Below, in pieces: positions 16,996 to 24,478 of a stretch of 37,520 nt of DNA. How positions within the stretch are numbered: the stretch's first letter is position 1; the number at the start of each line of letters is the position of its first letter. The stretch is from DSWT01 sp035415725 (GTDB lineage Bacteria; Chloroflexota; Anaerolineae; B4-G1; SLSP01): contig DAOOGN010000031.1 in assembly GCA_035415725.1 (NCBI GenBank), positions 1 through 37,520 on the forward strand, written 5' to 3'. The notes below the pieces were generated by a model. It did no database searches. It was not told where the DNA came from and saw only the letters and a program-made list of their open reading frames with translations. The position numbers and the translations under genes are program-made.

Positions 16996-17424
16996 ATGCC
17001 TGTTTACGAATACCGTTGTCAGAAATGTCACCGCCGGTTTTCGGTATTTTGGCGCTCCTTTTCGGCTATTGATGAAAACACGGTTATTTGCAAATACTGC
17101 CACAGCCCTGAAGTGCAGCGCCTGGTCTCGCGCGTGCGCGTCCTGCGCTCCGAAGACAGCCGTCTCGAAGATATGGCGGACCCCAGCGCCTGGGGCGGCT
17201 TCGACGAAAACGACCCCAAGAGCATGGGGCGCTTTATGCGCAAAATGGTCAATGAGATGGGCGACGAGGCCGGTGATCTTGGACCCGAGTTCGACGAGGT
17301 CATTGACCGCCTGGAAGCCGGCCAGGACCCCGAGCAAATCGAAAAAGAAGTCCCCGATCTGCTCGGCGACGCGGGCGAGAGCGGCGGCATGGGCAGCGAT
17401 ATGAGTGGCGAAGGTTTGGCGTAG
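16996..17424 (+). CDS. FmdB-type zinc ribbon protein
   Basis: The 142-residue protein opens with MPVYEYRCQKCHRRF and CKYCHSP, the four-cysteine zinc ribbon of the FmdB/CxxC family (about residues 1-45). The rest is acidic and low in complexity (Gly/Asp/Glu-rich, about 60-142), probably disordered or helical. FmdB proteins were named as putative regulators of formamidase genes, but most have no known role. AGGAAGGAG lies just upstream of the ATG. It stands alone, transcribed away from gmk. Confidence 0.85.
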   Translation: MPVYEYRCQKCHRRFSVFWRSFSAIDENTVICKYCHSPEVQRLVSRVRVLRSEDSRLEDMADPSAWGGFDENDPKSMGRFMRKMVNEMGDEAGDLGPEFDEVIDRLEAGQDPEQIEKEVPDLLGDAGESGGMGSDMSGEGLA

Positions 17425-17506
17425 ATTTTGTCATGAAGGGCGCTCTTGGGTGATGGGGTTCTCTAGCCCGGAGCGTAGTGAGGAGATCACCCCTCCTCAG
17501 CAGACT

Positions 17507-17571
17507 GGGGGGGGGAGAAAAAATAAGGAATTTTGCAGACGGGCGCAACCCGTCTGCAAAATCCCCCCCCC
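17507..17571. repeat. Cruciform-forming palindrome with G9 and C9 tracts
   Basis: A perfect 14-bp stem, ATTTTGCAGACGGG (17530-17543) against CCCGTCTGCAAAAT (17549-17562), has a five-base loop. It is flanked by G9 (17507-17515) and C9 (17563-17571), which could also pair. It could end the FmdB transcript or lie in the fabL-like gene's leader. It also resembles a dispersed palindrome. Confidence 0.8.
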
Positions 17572-17608
17572 AAGATTTTCCTCTGTTTTGTGTTGACCGG
17601 GAGAGAGT

Positions 17609-18427
17609 ATGCATGCAGAGAACACTTCATTGAAAGGACGCTGGGCGCTCATCCTGGGCGCTTCGAGCGGTTTCGGCGCAGCGACAGCGCGCGCTTTTGC
17701 GCAGGCCGGGATGAACATCTTCGGCGTCCACCTTGACCCGCGTCGGAGCATTGAACAGGCCGAGGCCGTCATGGCCGACGTGGAAGCGGCCGGCAGTCGG
17801 GCCGTCTTCTTCAACACCAACGCCGCCGACGCCCGCCGCCGGGCGCGCGTCCTTGAAACCATCACTGCGACGTTGCTCAACGATGCCTTTCACACCCTCC
17901 ATATCATGGTCCACACCCTGGCCTTCGGCAGTTTGCGCCCCTATATCACCGAATTGCCGGAAGACGCCACTACTGAGGAGCAAATGGAGATGACGCTGCG
18001 TGTGATGGCGCACAGTCTGGTTTACTGGACGCAAGACCTGGTTCGGGCAGGACTGTTGGGAGCGGGCAGCCGGATCTATGCGTTGAGCAGCATTGGATCG
18101 CAAAGGGCTACTCCGTATTACGGCGCCGTCTCGGCCGCCAAGGCGGCATTGGAGGCCCACACCCGCCAACTGGCCCTCGAACTGGCTCCGCGCGGTATTG
18201 CCGTCAATTGCTTGATGCCCGGTGTCACCGACACGCCGGCACTGCGCGCCATCCCCGATCATGAGAAATTGATCGAAACCGTATTGACCCATCATCCGGC
18301 GCATCGCCTGACCACGCCGGAAGATGTGGCGCAGGCGCTGGTGACCCTGGCCGATCCCCGCCTGACCTGGATATCGGGCGCCATCATTCCCGTCGATGGC
18401 GGTGAAGCGGCGATAGGTGTCACCTGA
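17609..18427 (+). CDS. fabL: FabL-like enoyl-[acyl-carrier-protein] reductase (SDR family)
   Basis: The 272-residue protein has a Rossmann fold with the dinucleotide motif GASSGFGAATARAFAQAG near residue 18. The catalytic Tyr and Lys are spaced Y-x6-K (YGAVSAAK), as in FabI and FabL, not the Y-x3-K of ordinary SDR enzymes. The flanks GSLRPYITEL, ALEAHTRQLALELAPRGIAVN and TDTPALRAIPDHEKLIE resemble Bacillus FabL. It would reduce enoyl-ACP with NADPH in the last step of fatty acid elongation. A different SDR reduction cannot be excluded. GGGAGAGAG precedes the ATG. Confidence 0.7.
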   Translation: MHAENTSLKGRWALILGASSGFGAATARAFAQAGMNIFGVHLDPRRSIEQAEAVMADVEAAGSRAVFFNTNAADARRRARVLETITATLLNDAFHTLHIMVHTLAFGSLRPYITELPEDATTEEQMEMTLRVMAHSLVYWTQDLVRAGLLGAGSRIYALSSIGSQRATPYYGAVSAAKAALEAHTRQLALELAPRGIAVNCLMPGVTDTPALRAIPDHEKLIETVLTHHPAHRLTTPEDVAQALVTLADPRLTWISGAIIPVDGGEAAIGVT

Positions 18428-18490
18428 TCCGCGCCAAACCTGGCATAGGGAATAAGTTGTTTCGCCAGGTTGACTAGCCTGAATAGATAC
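18428..18490 (-). repeat. Left-end fragment of the MITE-like element
   Basis: Read on the minus strand it begins GTATCTATTCAGGC (18490 to 18477) and continues with the stem AACCTGGCG and TGCCAGGTT around CTTATTCCCTA, as at 29839 and 30186. No right end is present; the copy stops at the fabL-like stop codon. The hairpin could serve as a transcript end for that gene. Confidence 0.8.
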
Positions 18491-18521
18491 ATTGGCACTA
18501 TACCCCATCAGGCCGCAAGGA

Positions 18522-18549
18522 TTGACATTATTGCCCGGTATGATAGAAT
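18522..18549 (+). promoter_or_regulatory. Sigma-70 promoter of rpsA-infA
   Basis: TTGACA (18522-18527, perfect -35) and TAGAAT (18544-18549) are 16 bases apart. Transcription would begin near 18556 and give a leader of about 70 bases before the rpsA GTG. Confidence 0.75.
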
Positions 18550-18567
18550 ACGGGAAATTTGAACAGA

Positions 18568-18611
18568 CTACCCAAGTTGCACGTATAGTCCCAACTTGCA
18601 ATACTGGGTAG
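18568..18611 (+). promoter_or_regulatory. Structured leader hairpin upstream of rpsA
   Basis: Outer arms CTACCCA (18568-18574) and TGGGTAG (18605-18611) pair, as do inner arms CAAGTTG (18573-18579) and CAACTTG (18592-18598). The structure starts a few bases into the predicted transcript and its right arm abuts the ribosome binding site AAGAGGAG (18611-18618). It could control rpsA translation, for example through S1 autoregulation as known in other bacteria. Confidence 0.55.
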
Positions 18612-18624
18612 AAGAGGAGTAAAT

Positions 18625-19935
18625 GTGGAAGACCTAAAGGCGACCCCGACTGAATCCATGACGATGGAGCATTGGGAGGAGCAACTCGAAGAATCGTTAA
18701 TCGGCACTGAACTTCGGCGCGGAGAACTTCGTGAAGGCGCCATCCTGGCGCTCAAAGACGGCGGTTTAGTCGTCGATATCGGCTCTAAGCGCGATGGATT
18801 TGTCCCCCGCGAAGACCTGGAGGGCCTGGAGAACAAAACCTTCGCCGTCGGTGATACGGTTAATGTCATCGTCACCAAGTTCCGCGACTCTGACGGCAAT
18901 GTCGAACTTTCTGTTTCCCAGGCGATGCTCCAGGAGGACTGGATCAAGGCTGAGAAGCTAAAGGAAGAGGAAGCCATTTACGAAGCGAAAGTCTTAAATG
19001 CCAATCGTGGTGGACTCACCGTCGAGTTCGGGCATCTGCGCGGGTTCATCCCCATGTCCCAGTTGATCGGTTTCTCCCGCATCCATCAAGCAGCGGAACG
19101 ACACCGTCGCTTGCATGCGATGGTGGGACAGTCGCTGATGCTCAAGGTCATCGAGGTCAACCGCCATCGCCGGCGTCTGATCCTTTCGCAGCGCGCGGCA
19201 GCCAAAGAATGGCGGGCCGCCCGACGCGAACAATTGATGGCAGAACTGGAAGCCGGACAGGTGCGGCGTGGACGTATCAGTCAAATCACCGATTTCGGCC
19301 TCTTTGTCAACCTCGGTGGATTGGACGGTTTAGTGCACATCTCCGAACTCTCCTGGGGACGCATCGAGAATCCACGCGAAGTTTATCACGAGGGACAGCG
19401 CATCAAAGTCAAAGTTCTGAGTGTGGATCATGATCGTCAGCGCATCGCCCTGAGTATCAAGGCTTTGACGCCGGATCCGTGGGAAACCGCGCCGCAGAAA
19501 TATAACGAAGGCAAACTGGTAGAAGGCAAGGTTACCCAGGTGGTGGATTTCGGCATTTTCGTCGAGTTGGAACCCGGCGTTGAGGGGTTGCTCCACAATT
19601 CTGAACTGGGCGATATGGAACAACGCAATGAGTTACAACCAGGCGCACGGGTGCTGGTGAAAGTCATTCGCGTCGAACCTGACCGGCGGCGCATCGGCCT
19701 GAGCGTCCGGCAAGTGCGGCGCGAGGAATGGGAAGAGTGGTCCATCGCCAAAGCCGCAGAAGCCGCGGCGCAAGAAGAAGCCCAGGCAGCCGTCAAAACC
19801 GAAGAGGATGAGGACAACCTCGCCGATGAAGCGCTGACCGAGGCTGTGGACATGTTTGCAGAGGACGATACAACTTCTGAAACCGTCGCCGCCGGCGCTG
19901 AAATGGATGAGAGTGAAGCCGAAACAGAGGCGTAA
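18625..19935 (+). CDS. rpsA: 30S ribosomal protein S1
   Basis: The 436-residue product has four S1 (OB-fold) domains: about 27-95, 112-195, 210-283 and 295-370. The third and fourth carry GLFVNLGGLDGLVHISELSWG and GIFVELEPGVEGLLHNSELGD, the best preserved. A long acidic tail (about 385-436, Glu/Ala/Asp-rich) follows. S1 holds mRNA on the 30S subunit for initiation. Four domains is usual for many non-proteobacterial S1 proteins. The start is GTG with GAGGAG upstream. infA follows two bases after the stop, so the genes form an operon. Confidence 0.92.
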   Translation: MEDLKATPTESMTMEHWEEQLEESLIGTELRRGELREGAILALKDGGLVVDIGSKRDGFVPREDLEGLENKTFAVGDTVNVIVTKFRDSDGNVELSVSQAMLQEDWIKAEKLKEEEAIYEAKVLNANRGGLTVEFGHLRGFIPMSQLIGFSRIHQAAERHRRLHAMVGQSLMLKVIEVNRHRRRLILSQRAAAKEWRAARREQLMAELEAGQVRRGRISQITDFGLFVNLGGLDGLVHISELSWGRIENPREVYHEGQRIKVKVLSVDHDRQRIALSIKALTPDPWETAPQKYNEGKLVEGKVTQVVDFGIFVELEPGVEGLLHNSELGDMEQRNELQPGARVLVKVIRVEPDRRRIGLSVRQVRREEWEEWSIAKAAEAAAQEEAQAAVKTEEDEDNLADEALTEAVDMFAEDDTTSETVAAGAEMDESEAETEA

Positions 19936-19937
19936 AA

Positions 19938-20192
19938 GTGGGTAGTAAAGAAGAGAAAGTCGTTGTTGAAGGAACGATTACAGAAGCTCTGCCCGGGACG
20001 CAGTTTCGCGTGCGGTTGGATTCGGGACACGAAGTGCTGGCCTACCTGTCCGGGAAAATGCGCAAATATTACATTCGTATCCTTCTGGGCGACCGCGTGC
20101 GGGTAGAGCTTTCGCCGTATGACCTCACCCGCGGGCGGATTGTCTACCGCCACAAAAAGCTGCGCAGTGGTGGGGAAGAGGATGAGGAATAG
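19938..20192 (+). CDS. infA: Translation initiation factor IF-1
   Basis: The 84-residue protein is a single S1-like OB fold (VVEGTITEALPGTQFRVRLDSG, then AYLSGKMRKYYIRILLGDRV, then SPYDLTRGRIVYRHK). IF-1 binds the 30S A site during initiation. It is longer than the usual 72 residues because of a short acidic tail (GGEEDEE). The GTG start is preceded by AGAGG. Its place beside rpsA, and not in the ribosomal-protein/rpmJ cluster, is unusual but groups two 30S initiation proteins. Confidence 0.93.
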   Translation: MGSKEEKVVVEGTITEALPGTQFRVRLDSGHEVLAYLSGKMRKYYIRILLGDRVRVELSPYDLTRGRIVYRHKKLRSGGEEDEE

Positions 20193-20216
20193 CGCTCCTC
20201 CGGTTGAGATAAGATG

Positions 20217-20243
20217 AACGCCGCCTTGCAGGGCGGCGTTTTT
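20217..20243 (+). terminator. Intrinsic terminator after infA
   Basis: AACGCCGCC and GGCGGCGTT form a 9-bp stem with a six-base loop (TTGCAG), followed by T5. It lies 25 bases after the infA stop, between convergent infA and prmA. Confidence 0.9.
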
Positions 20244-20254
20244 GTTGGCTCACG

Positions 20255-21160
20255 TTATGCCGGGCGCAACCTTGCGCGCGCTATGAGCGCCATCCACTCC
20301 TCGCGCTGGCGGCGTTCTATGACTTGCAATCCCCTTTCTAGGAGCACGGTCTCGACTGCGGCAGCTTGCTCTTCCAAAATCCCCGATGCTACCAGCACCC
20401 CATCCCGACGGAGCCGCGTCGCCAATCCCGCCTGCGCCATATCCACAATGGTGTGCGCGAGGATATTCGCCGCGATCAGGTCATACGTTTCCCCAACCCC
20501 GGCCAGAGAGCCGTGCAGGAGCCGTATTTTGTGCGCCACAGCATTGACCTGCGCGTTACGGCGGGCGACGGCAACGGCGTTGATGTCATTGTCTACCGCG
20601 AGGATTTCGGCGGCGTCCAGCCGGGCCGCAACCAGAGATAGAATCCCGGTGCCGGTTCCCAGGTCCAGGACGCGCATCCCCGGCCTGACCAACTCCTCCA
20701 ACACCTCGACGCACAACTGCGTCGTCGGGTGAAGCCCGGTGCCGAACGCCATCCCTGGATCCATCTCCAACACTATTTCCCCCGGCTGCGGCGTGTATTC
20801 GCGCCAGGAGGGTTTGATCACCACCCGTTTTCCCAGGTGCATGACGGGAATACTTTCCTTCCACCCGGCGGTCCAATCCCGATCTGCCAGCGGCGTGAAG
20901 ACCGGCTCAGGAATCACCGGCCAGATATGGTGCAAATGCCAGAGACCCTCTGCTACTTGCTGACGTCGCGTGGCGATGTCGTCGTCCGCTACCAGATAGG
21001 CTTTCACCGTCACAGGATGGGGTGCCGCGTCATCCCCTGTCCCCAGGTCAATGACAACACCCTGCGGCGCGTAGCGGCTGAGGACTTCGGCAACGGCTTC
21101 CGCTGCTTCGGGGATCACCGCCACGCTGACTTCAAGCCATTCCAGAGGCGCCATTCTCAC
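20255..21160 (-). CDS. prmA: Ribosomal protein L11 methyltransferase
   Basis: The 301-residue protein trimethylates amino groups of ribosomal protein L11 using S-adenosylmethionine. It has the PrmA N-terminal substrate domain (about 1-90) and a Rossmann methyltransferase domain with DPGMAFGTGLHPTTQLC, LDLGTGTGILSL (SAM motif I), AVDNDINAV and ANILAHTIV (motif IV). The start is GTG at 21160, overlapping the dnaJ stop (GTGA); ATG at 21154 is an alternative. It is the last gene of the hrcA-grpE-dnaJ-prmA operon, the same order as in many Gram-positive bacteria. Confidence 0.95.
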   Translation of the reverse strand: MRMAPLEWLEVSVAVIPEAAEAVAEVLSRYAPQGVVIDLGTGDDAAPHPVTVKAYLVADDDIATRRQQVAEGLWHLHHIWPVIPEPVFTPLADRDWTAGWKESIPVMHLGKRVVIKPSWREYTPQPGEIVLEMDPGMAFGTGLHPTTQLCVEVLEELVRPGMRVLDLGTGTGILSLVAARLDAAEILAVDNDINAVAVARRNAQVNAVAHKIRLLHGSLAGVGETYDLIAANILAHTIVDMAQAGLATRLRRDGVLVASGILEEQAAAVETVLLERGLQVIERRQREEWMALIARARLRPA

Positions 21161-22284
21161 AACCCGAGTGCTTCCTTGACACGATCGACAAAGCCCACTT
21201 TCTCTTCGACCACCACTTCGGTGCCCAGGGTACCGGCCAATGCCTGGAAGAGTTCCTTTTGTTGCGGCGACAGTCGCGTGGGAACGGCCACTTGCACGAC
21301 AATCAACTGATCCCCCCGTCCATTGCCTTGCAGATGGGGGATGCCCAATCCGCGCAGACGGAAAATGGCGCCGGACTGTGTGCCCGCGGGCACGGTAATC
21401 TGGCGCTCGCCATCCAGGGTGGGCACTTTCACCGTATCGCCCAAGGCGGCCTGCGCCACGTTGATCTGCATTTCGAGGATGATGTCATTGTTGTGCCGCT
21501 TGAAGAAAGTGTGGGGCTTGACGTTAAGTGTGACGTACAGATTGCCGGGCGGCCCGCCATGCTCCCCCGGTTCGCCCTGGCCGGCGAGGCGCATGGTGAC
21601 GCCGTCATCCACACCGGCCGGTACCGTGGCCTTGATCTTCCGGCGCATGTAGACGCGCCCGTTGCCGTTGCACTCGTGACACGGTTTGGTGACGACCGTG
21701 CCTTTGCCATTGCAACGCGGACATGTCACGATATTAACGAACGATCCCAGAAAAGTGCGTTGAGTGTGACGGACTTGTCCGGCGCCGCGGCACTCCGGGC
21801 ACGGCTCAGCCGCCGTCCCCGGTTCAGCCCGTGAGCCGTTGCACACCGGACACACCTCTTGCCGCTGTACCTCGACCTCTTTCTCAACACCGAAGACGGC
21901 TTCCTCAAAAGTAAGATCGAGACTACTGCGCACATCGTTGCCGCGCCGCGCCGCGCTCGACCGTCCCGTCTGTCCGAACCCACCAAAGCCTCCCAGGTTG
22001 CCAAAGACTTCGGCGAATATATCGAAGGGATCACGTCCGCCCGTGAAATCAAAGCCGCCAAAACCATTGGGGACATCCGTGCCAAAGCGATCATACATCG
22101 AACGTTTCTCGGCATCGGAAAGCACTTCATAGGCCGCGTTGACTTCTTTGAAACGTTCCTCGGCATCCGGCTCGGTGCTGACATCGGGATGATATTTGCG
22201 GGCCAACTGCCGGTAGGCTCGCCTGATGTCTTCCTGGCTGGAATCCCGCGAAATACCCAAAACTTCATAATAATCTCTATTCAT
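21157..22284 (-). CDS. dnaJ: Chaperone DnaJ (Hsp40)
   Basis: The 375-residue co-chaperone stimulates the ATPase of DnaK and delivers unfolded proteins. The J domain (1-65) contains the essential HPD in KYHPDVS. A Gly/Phe-rich region follows (about 70-115; NGFGGFDFTGG). Four zinc-binding motifs lie at about 140-215: CPVCNGSR, CPECRGAG, CPRCNGKG and CHECNGNG. The C-terminal substrate-binding domains are complete. GAGG precedes the ATG. dnaK is not in the window. Confidence 0.97.
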   Translation of the reverse strand: MNRDYYEVLGISRDSSQEDIRRAYRQLARKYHPDVSTEPDAEERFKEVNAAYEVLSDAEKRSMYDRFGTDVPNGFGGFDFTGGRDPFDIFAEVFGNLGGFGGFGQTGRSSAARRGNDVRSSLDLTFEEAVFGVEKEVEVQRQEVCPVCNGSRAEPGTAAEPCPECRGAGQVRHTQRTFLGSFVNIVTCPRCNGKGTVVTKPCHECNGNGRVYMRRKIKATVPAGVDDGVTMRLAGQGEPGEHGGPPGNLYVTLNVKPHTFFKRHNNDIILEMQINVAQAALGDTVKVPTLDGERQITVPAGTQSGAIFRLRGLGIPHLQGNGRGDQLIVVQVAVPTRLSPQQKELFQALAGTLGTEVVVEEKVGFVDRVKEALGL

Positions 22285-22297
22285 ACCACCTCACACC

Positions 22298-23068
22298 TTA
22301 AGCGGCGTTGACACCTTCACCAGATTCTTCTTCACAACCACCACATTCTTTTTCCACTTCTGCTTGAACTTCACCCGCGGGTGGGGGAGACGCCGGGGTC
22401 TTCATCTCCACGACTTCAGGCTCAGGTGGCGGCGAGACGGCAGGCGCTTTGGCGACGACGACGGCCACAGGGCGCAACACACGCTCTCCTAACATGTACC
22501 CGGCTTCCACTTCAGCGACGATTTGCCCTTCTTCAAATCCAGCGACTTCCTGGTGCAACACGGCCTGATGGTAAAGTGGATCAAAAGTGTCACCGGGCTG
22601 CACGACGATGCGGCGCACATTCTCGGCTTCGAGAATACCGGCGATCTTGCGCTGGATCAGGGCAATGCCGTCCAGCCACGCCTGCCCTTTGTAGTCCGCC
22701 GGCAATGCCTGGAATGCACGCTCGAAATCATCCAAAATCGGCAAAAGCCGCGCCAGGAGCGCAGCATTCGCCACACTGCGCCAGGAGATCTGTTCGGCTT
22801 CCGTGCGCTTGCGGTAATTTGCCAGGGCGGCTTGGGAACGCTGTAAGCTGTCCAGGTATTCTGCCGCTTTCTGTTCGGCTTCGGCCAGTTGCACCTCGAG
22901 TTGGGCGATTCTTTCCAGAAGCGCATTTTCCGCTGCTACTTCTGCGGCTGCACATTCTTCCAACGCTTCTGGTTCAACGGTTACTTTTCCCAGGACTTCC
23001 TCCTCCTCGGGTCCAGGCATACTTTCTTCACGTTCTGAGACAACTTCTGTGTGTACTTCCTCTACCAT
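22298..23068 (-). CDS. grpE: Nucleotide exchange factor GrpE with extended C-terminus
   Basis: The 256-residue protein is longer than the usual 180-210. An acidic N-terminus (1-50) is followed by the long dimerising coiled coil (about 50-110; LEVQLAEAEQKAAEYLDSLQ), the central RLLPILDDFERAF and the beta domain ending VLRPVAVVVAK (about 205). GrpE releases ADP from DnaK. A 50-residue tail then runs from about 207 to 256, Pro/Glu-rich and ending with Cys-Gly-Gly-Cys in an acidic setting. This tail is not part of standard GrpE and may bind metal or be disordered. It lies between hrcA and dnaJ. Confidence 0.94.
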   Translation of the reverse strand: MVEEVHTEVVSEREESMPGPEEEEVLGKVTVEPEALEECAAAEVAAENALLERIAQLEVQLAEAEQKAAEYLDSLQRSQAALANYRKRTEAEQISWRSVANAALLARLLPILDDFERAFQALPADYKGQAWLDGIALIQRKIAGILEAENVRRIVVQPGDTFDPLYHQAVLHQEVAGFEEGQIVAEVEAGYMLGERVLRPVAVVVAKAPAVSPPPEPEVVEMKTPASPPPAGEVQAEVEKECGGCEEESGEGVNAA

Positions 23069-23124
23069 GATGACCTTATTCCTCCATCATCAAGAATTTT
23101 TCAAGATGTTGTTTCCAATCAGCA

Positions 23125-24213
23125 TTATTCTCCACTCTCAGGAAATACCTCCCGGATGCCGGGTTGGTACATCTCATAGACCATCTCGCCGAGGATGTTG
23201 GCTACAAAACGCACTACGGAGATCGCGCGTCCATAGGGCATACGAATGGGGCCGACGACGCCCAAAGCTCCTGTGGCATAATCCATCACGCCATAACGCG
23301 CCAGCACGATGCTGCACGTTCGCAGTTCATCCCACCGCCCCTCGCCGCCGATGAGGACACGCACGCTCCCGACGCCGACGGCCGGGGTCAGCGTCTCGGA
23401 AAGCACGGCCTGGAGCAGACTGCGCTCCTCCAACACCCGCACCACCGCTGTTGAGGCTACCTCACCCTCGACAAATTCCGGCTCCTGGAGCAATTCAGAA
23501 AGTCCGTGTTGGTAGATCTCGTCCGAAGGCATACCCTCGGCGTTGTGCATGATGGAAACGATGAGCCGGGCGATGTCGGCCTCCAGCGAAGGCAATTCGC
23601 CGAGGCGCGATTCGATATCCGCGACCTTCAAGCCGGCAAAAATTTGATTCAGCCGGTCTGCGGTCTCACGCAGAGACGTCTGTGTCATCGGCTCCGCAAG
23701 GGCCAGCATCTGCTGCTCGACCATCCCTCCTTGCAGCACGAGGATCAACAGCACCGCCCGCCCATGGGTAAGAATCAATTCCAGGTGTTGATACACCGAC
23801 TGCATCGTGCGCGGCGCGGTGACGACGGAAGCCGCTCCCGACGTTTGCGCCAGCACCGAGGAAGCCAGCGGCAGCCACGCTCCGATATGGTCACGCGCCT
23901 GGTGGAACTGATGCGCAATCCGGCGCTGCTCGGCCATCGGCAGTGCCTGCTCTTCCATCAGCCGCGCCACGAAGTAGCGAAAGCCGGCCTCGGTCGGCAC
24001 CCGTCCGGCAGAGGTGTGCGGTTGGGAGAGATATCCCAATGTCTCCAGCGCCGCCATTTCGTTGCGGACTGTGGCCGGGCTGAAATCCAGGTTGTACTTC
24101 TCGACCAGGGTACGCGAAGCCACCGGCAGCGGCGATTCGACATGCTCACGGACGATCAACTTGAGCAACAATCCCTGCCGCGGCGTCAACTCATTCGCTT
24201 CTGTCATCGCCAT
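23125..24213 (-). CDS. hrcA: Heat-inducible transcription repressor HrcA
   Basis: The 362-residue repressor binds CIRCE operators and is released when unfolded protein occupies GroEL. The N-terminal winged helix (about 1-85) has LTPRQGLLLKLIVREHVES, LDFSPATVRNEMAALE and GYLSQPHTSAGRVPTEAGFRYFV, all typical. A GAF-like dimerisation domain follows. The start shown is ATG 24213; ATG 24207 is a little better placed behind GGGGA. It leads the grpE-dnaJ-prmA operon and should repress itself through the CIRCE at 24265-24291. Confidence 0.97.
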   Translation of the reverse strand: MAMTEANELTPRQGLLLKLIVREHVESPLPVASRTLVEKYNLDFSPATVRNEMAALETLGYLSQPHTSAGRVPTEAGFRYFVARLMEEQALPMAEQRRIAHQFHQARDHIGAWLPLASSVLAQTSGAASVVTAPRTMQSVYQHLELILTHGRAVLLILVLQGGMVEQQMLALAEPMTQTSLRETADRLNQIFAGLKVADIESRLGELPSLEADIARLIVSIMHNAEGMPSDEIYQHGLSELLQEPEFVEGEVASTAVVRVLEERSLLQAVLSETLTPAVGVGSVRVLIGGEGRWDELRTCSIVLARYGVMDYATGALGVVGPIRMPYGRAISVVRFVANILGEMVYEMYQPGIREVFPESGE

Positions 24214-24264
24214 TCCCCACTGTTATGGACACGCTAACCTCAATGCAACATCCTCAACCTGATG

Positions 24265-24291
24265 TTAGCACTCACAAGAATTGAGTGCTAA
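24265..24291 (-). promoter_or_regulatory. CIRCE operator (HrcA binding site)
   Basis: TTAGCACTC, nine bases, GAGTGCTAA: a perfect 9-bp inverted repeat matching the consensus exactly. It lies 51 bases upstream of hrcA and just downstream of the predicted start of transcription, so bound HrcA should block initiation or elongation. Confidence 0.97.
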
Positions 24292-24304
24292 ATCCAATAC
24301 ATAA

Positions 24305-24332
24305 ATGATACCATGAAGAAGGTTCATGTCAA
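24305..24332 (-). promoter_or_regulatory. Promoter of the hrcA operon
   Basis: On the minus strand, TTGACA (24327-24332) and TATCAT (24305-24310) are 16 bases apart. Transcription would begin near 24298, placing CIRCE at about +7 to +33. Confidence 0.8.
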
Positions 24333-24350
24333 TTGAACAAGGCGATAAAG

Positions 24351-24415
24351 GTGTAGTAGTGACTTTAGTCGCGCTTGCCACTCGAAAACGGAAACGACTA
24401 AAGTCGTCACTACAC
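24351..24415. repeat. Inverted repeat between hrcA and the sugar kinase
   Basis: GTGTAGTAGTGACTTTAGTC (24351-24370, plus G) is inverted at 24395-24415 with three mismatches in 21 positions, around a 23-base loop. It probably belongs to a dispersed palindromic family, and lies just upstream of the kinase gene's likely promoter region. Confidence 0.75.
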
Positions 24416-24478
24416 ACATCTTGGTTTTTAGGTACAATAAGGACATTCTACCACTCACAAGATCAGGAGGTTTTTTCT

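Noticed and set aside
24326..24478. Upstream extension of the KDG kinase
   Set aside because: It reads through the inverted repeat at 24351-24415 and lacks conservation to PfkB; AGGAGG precedes ATG 24479.
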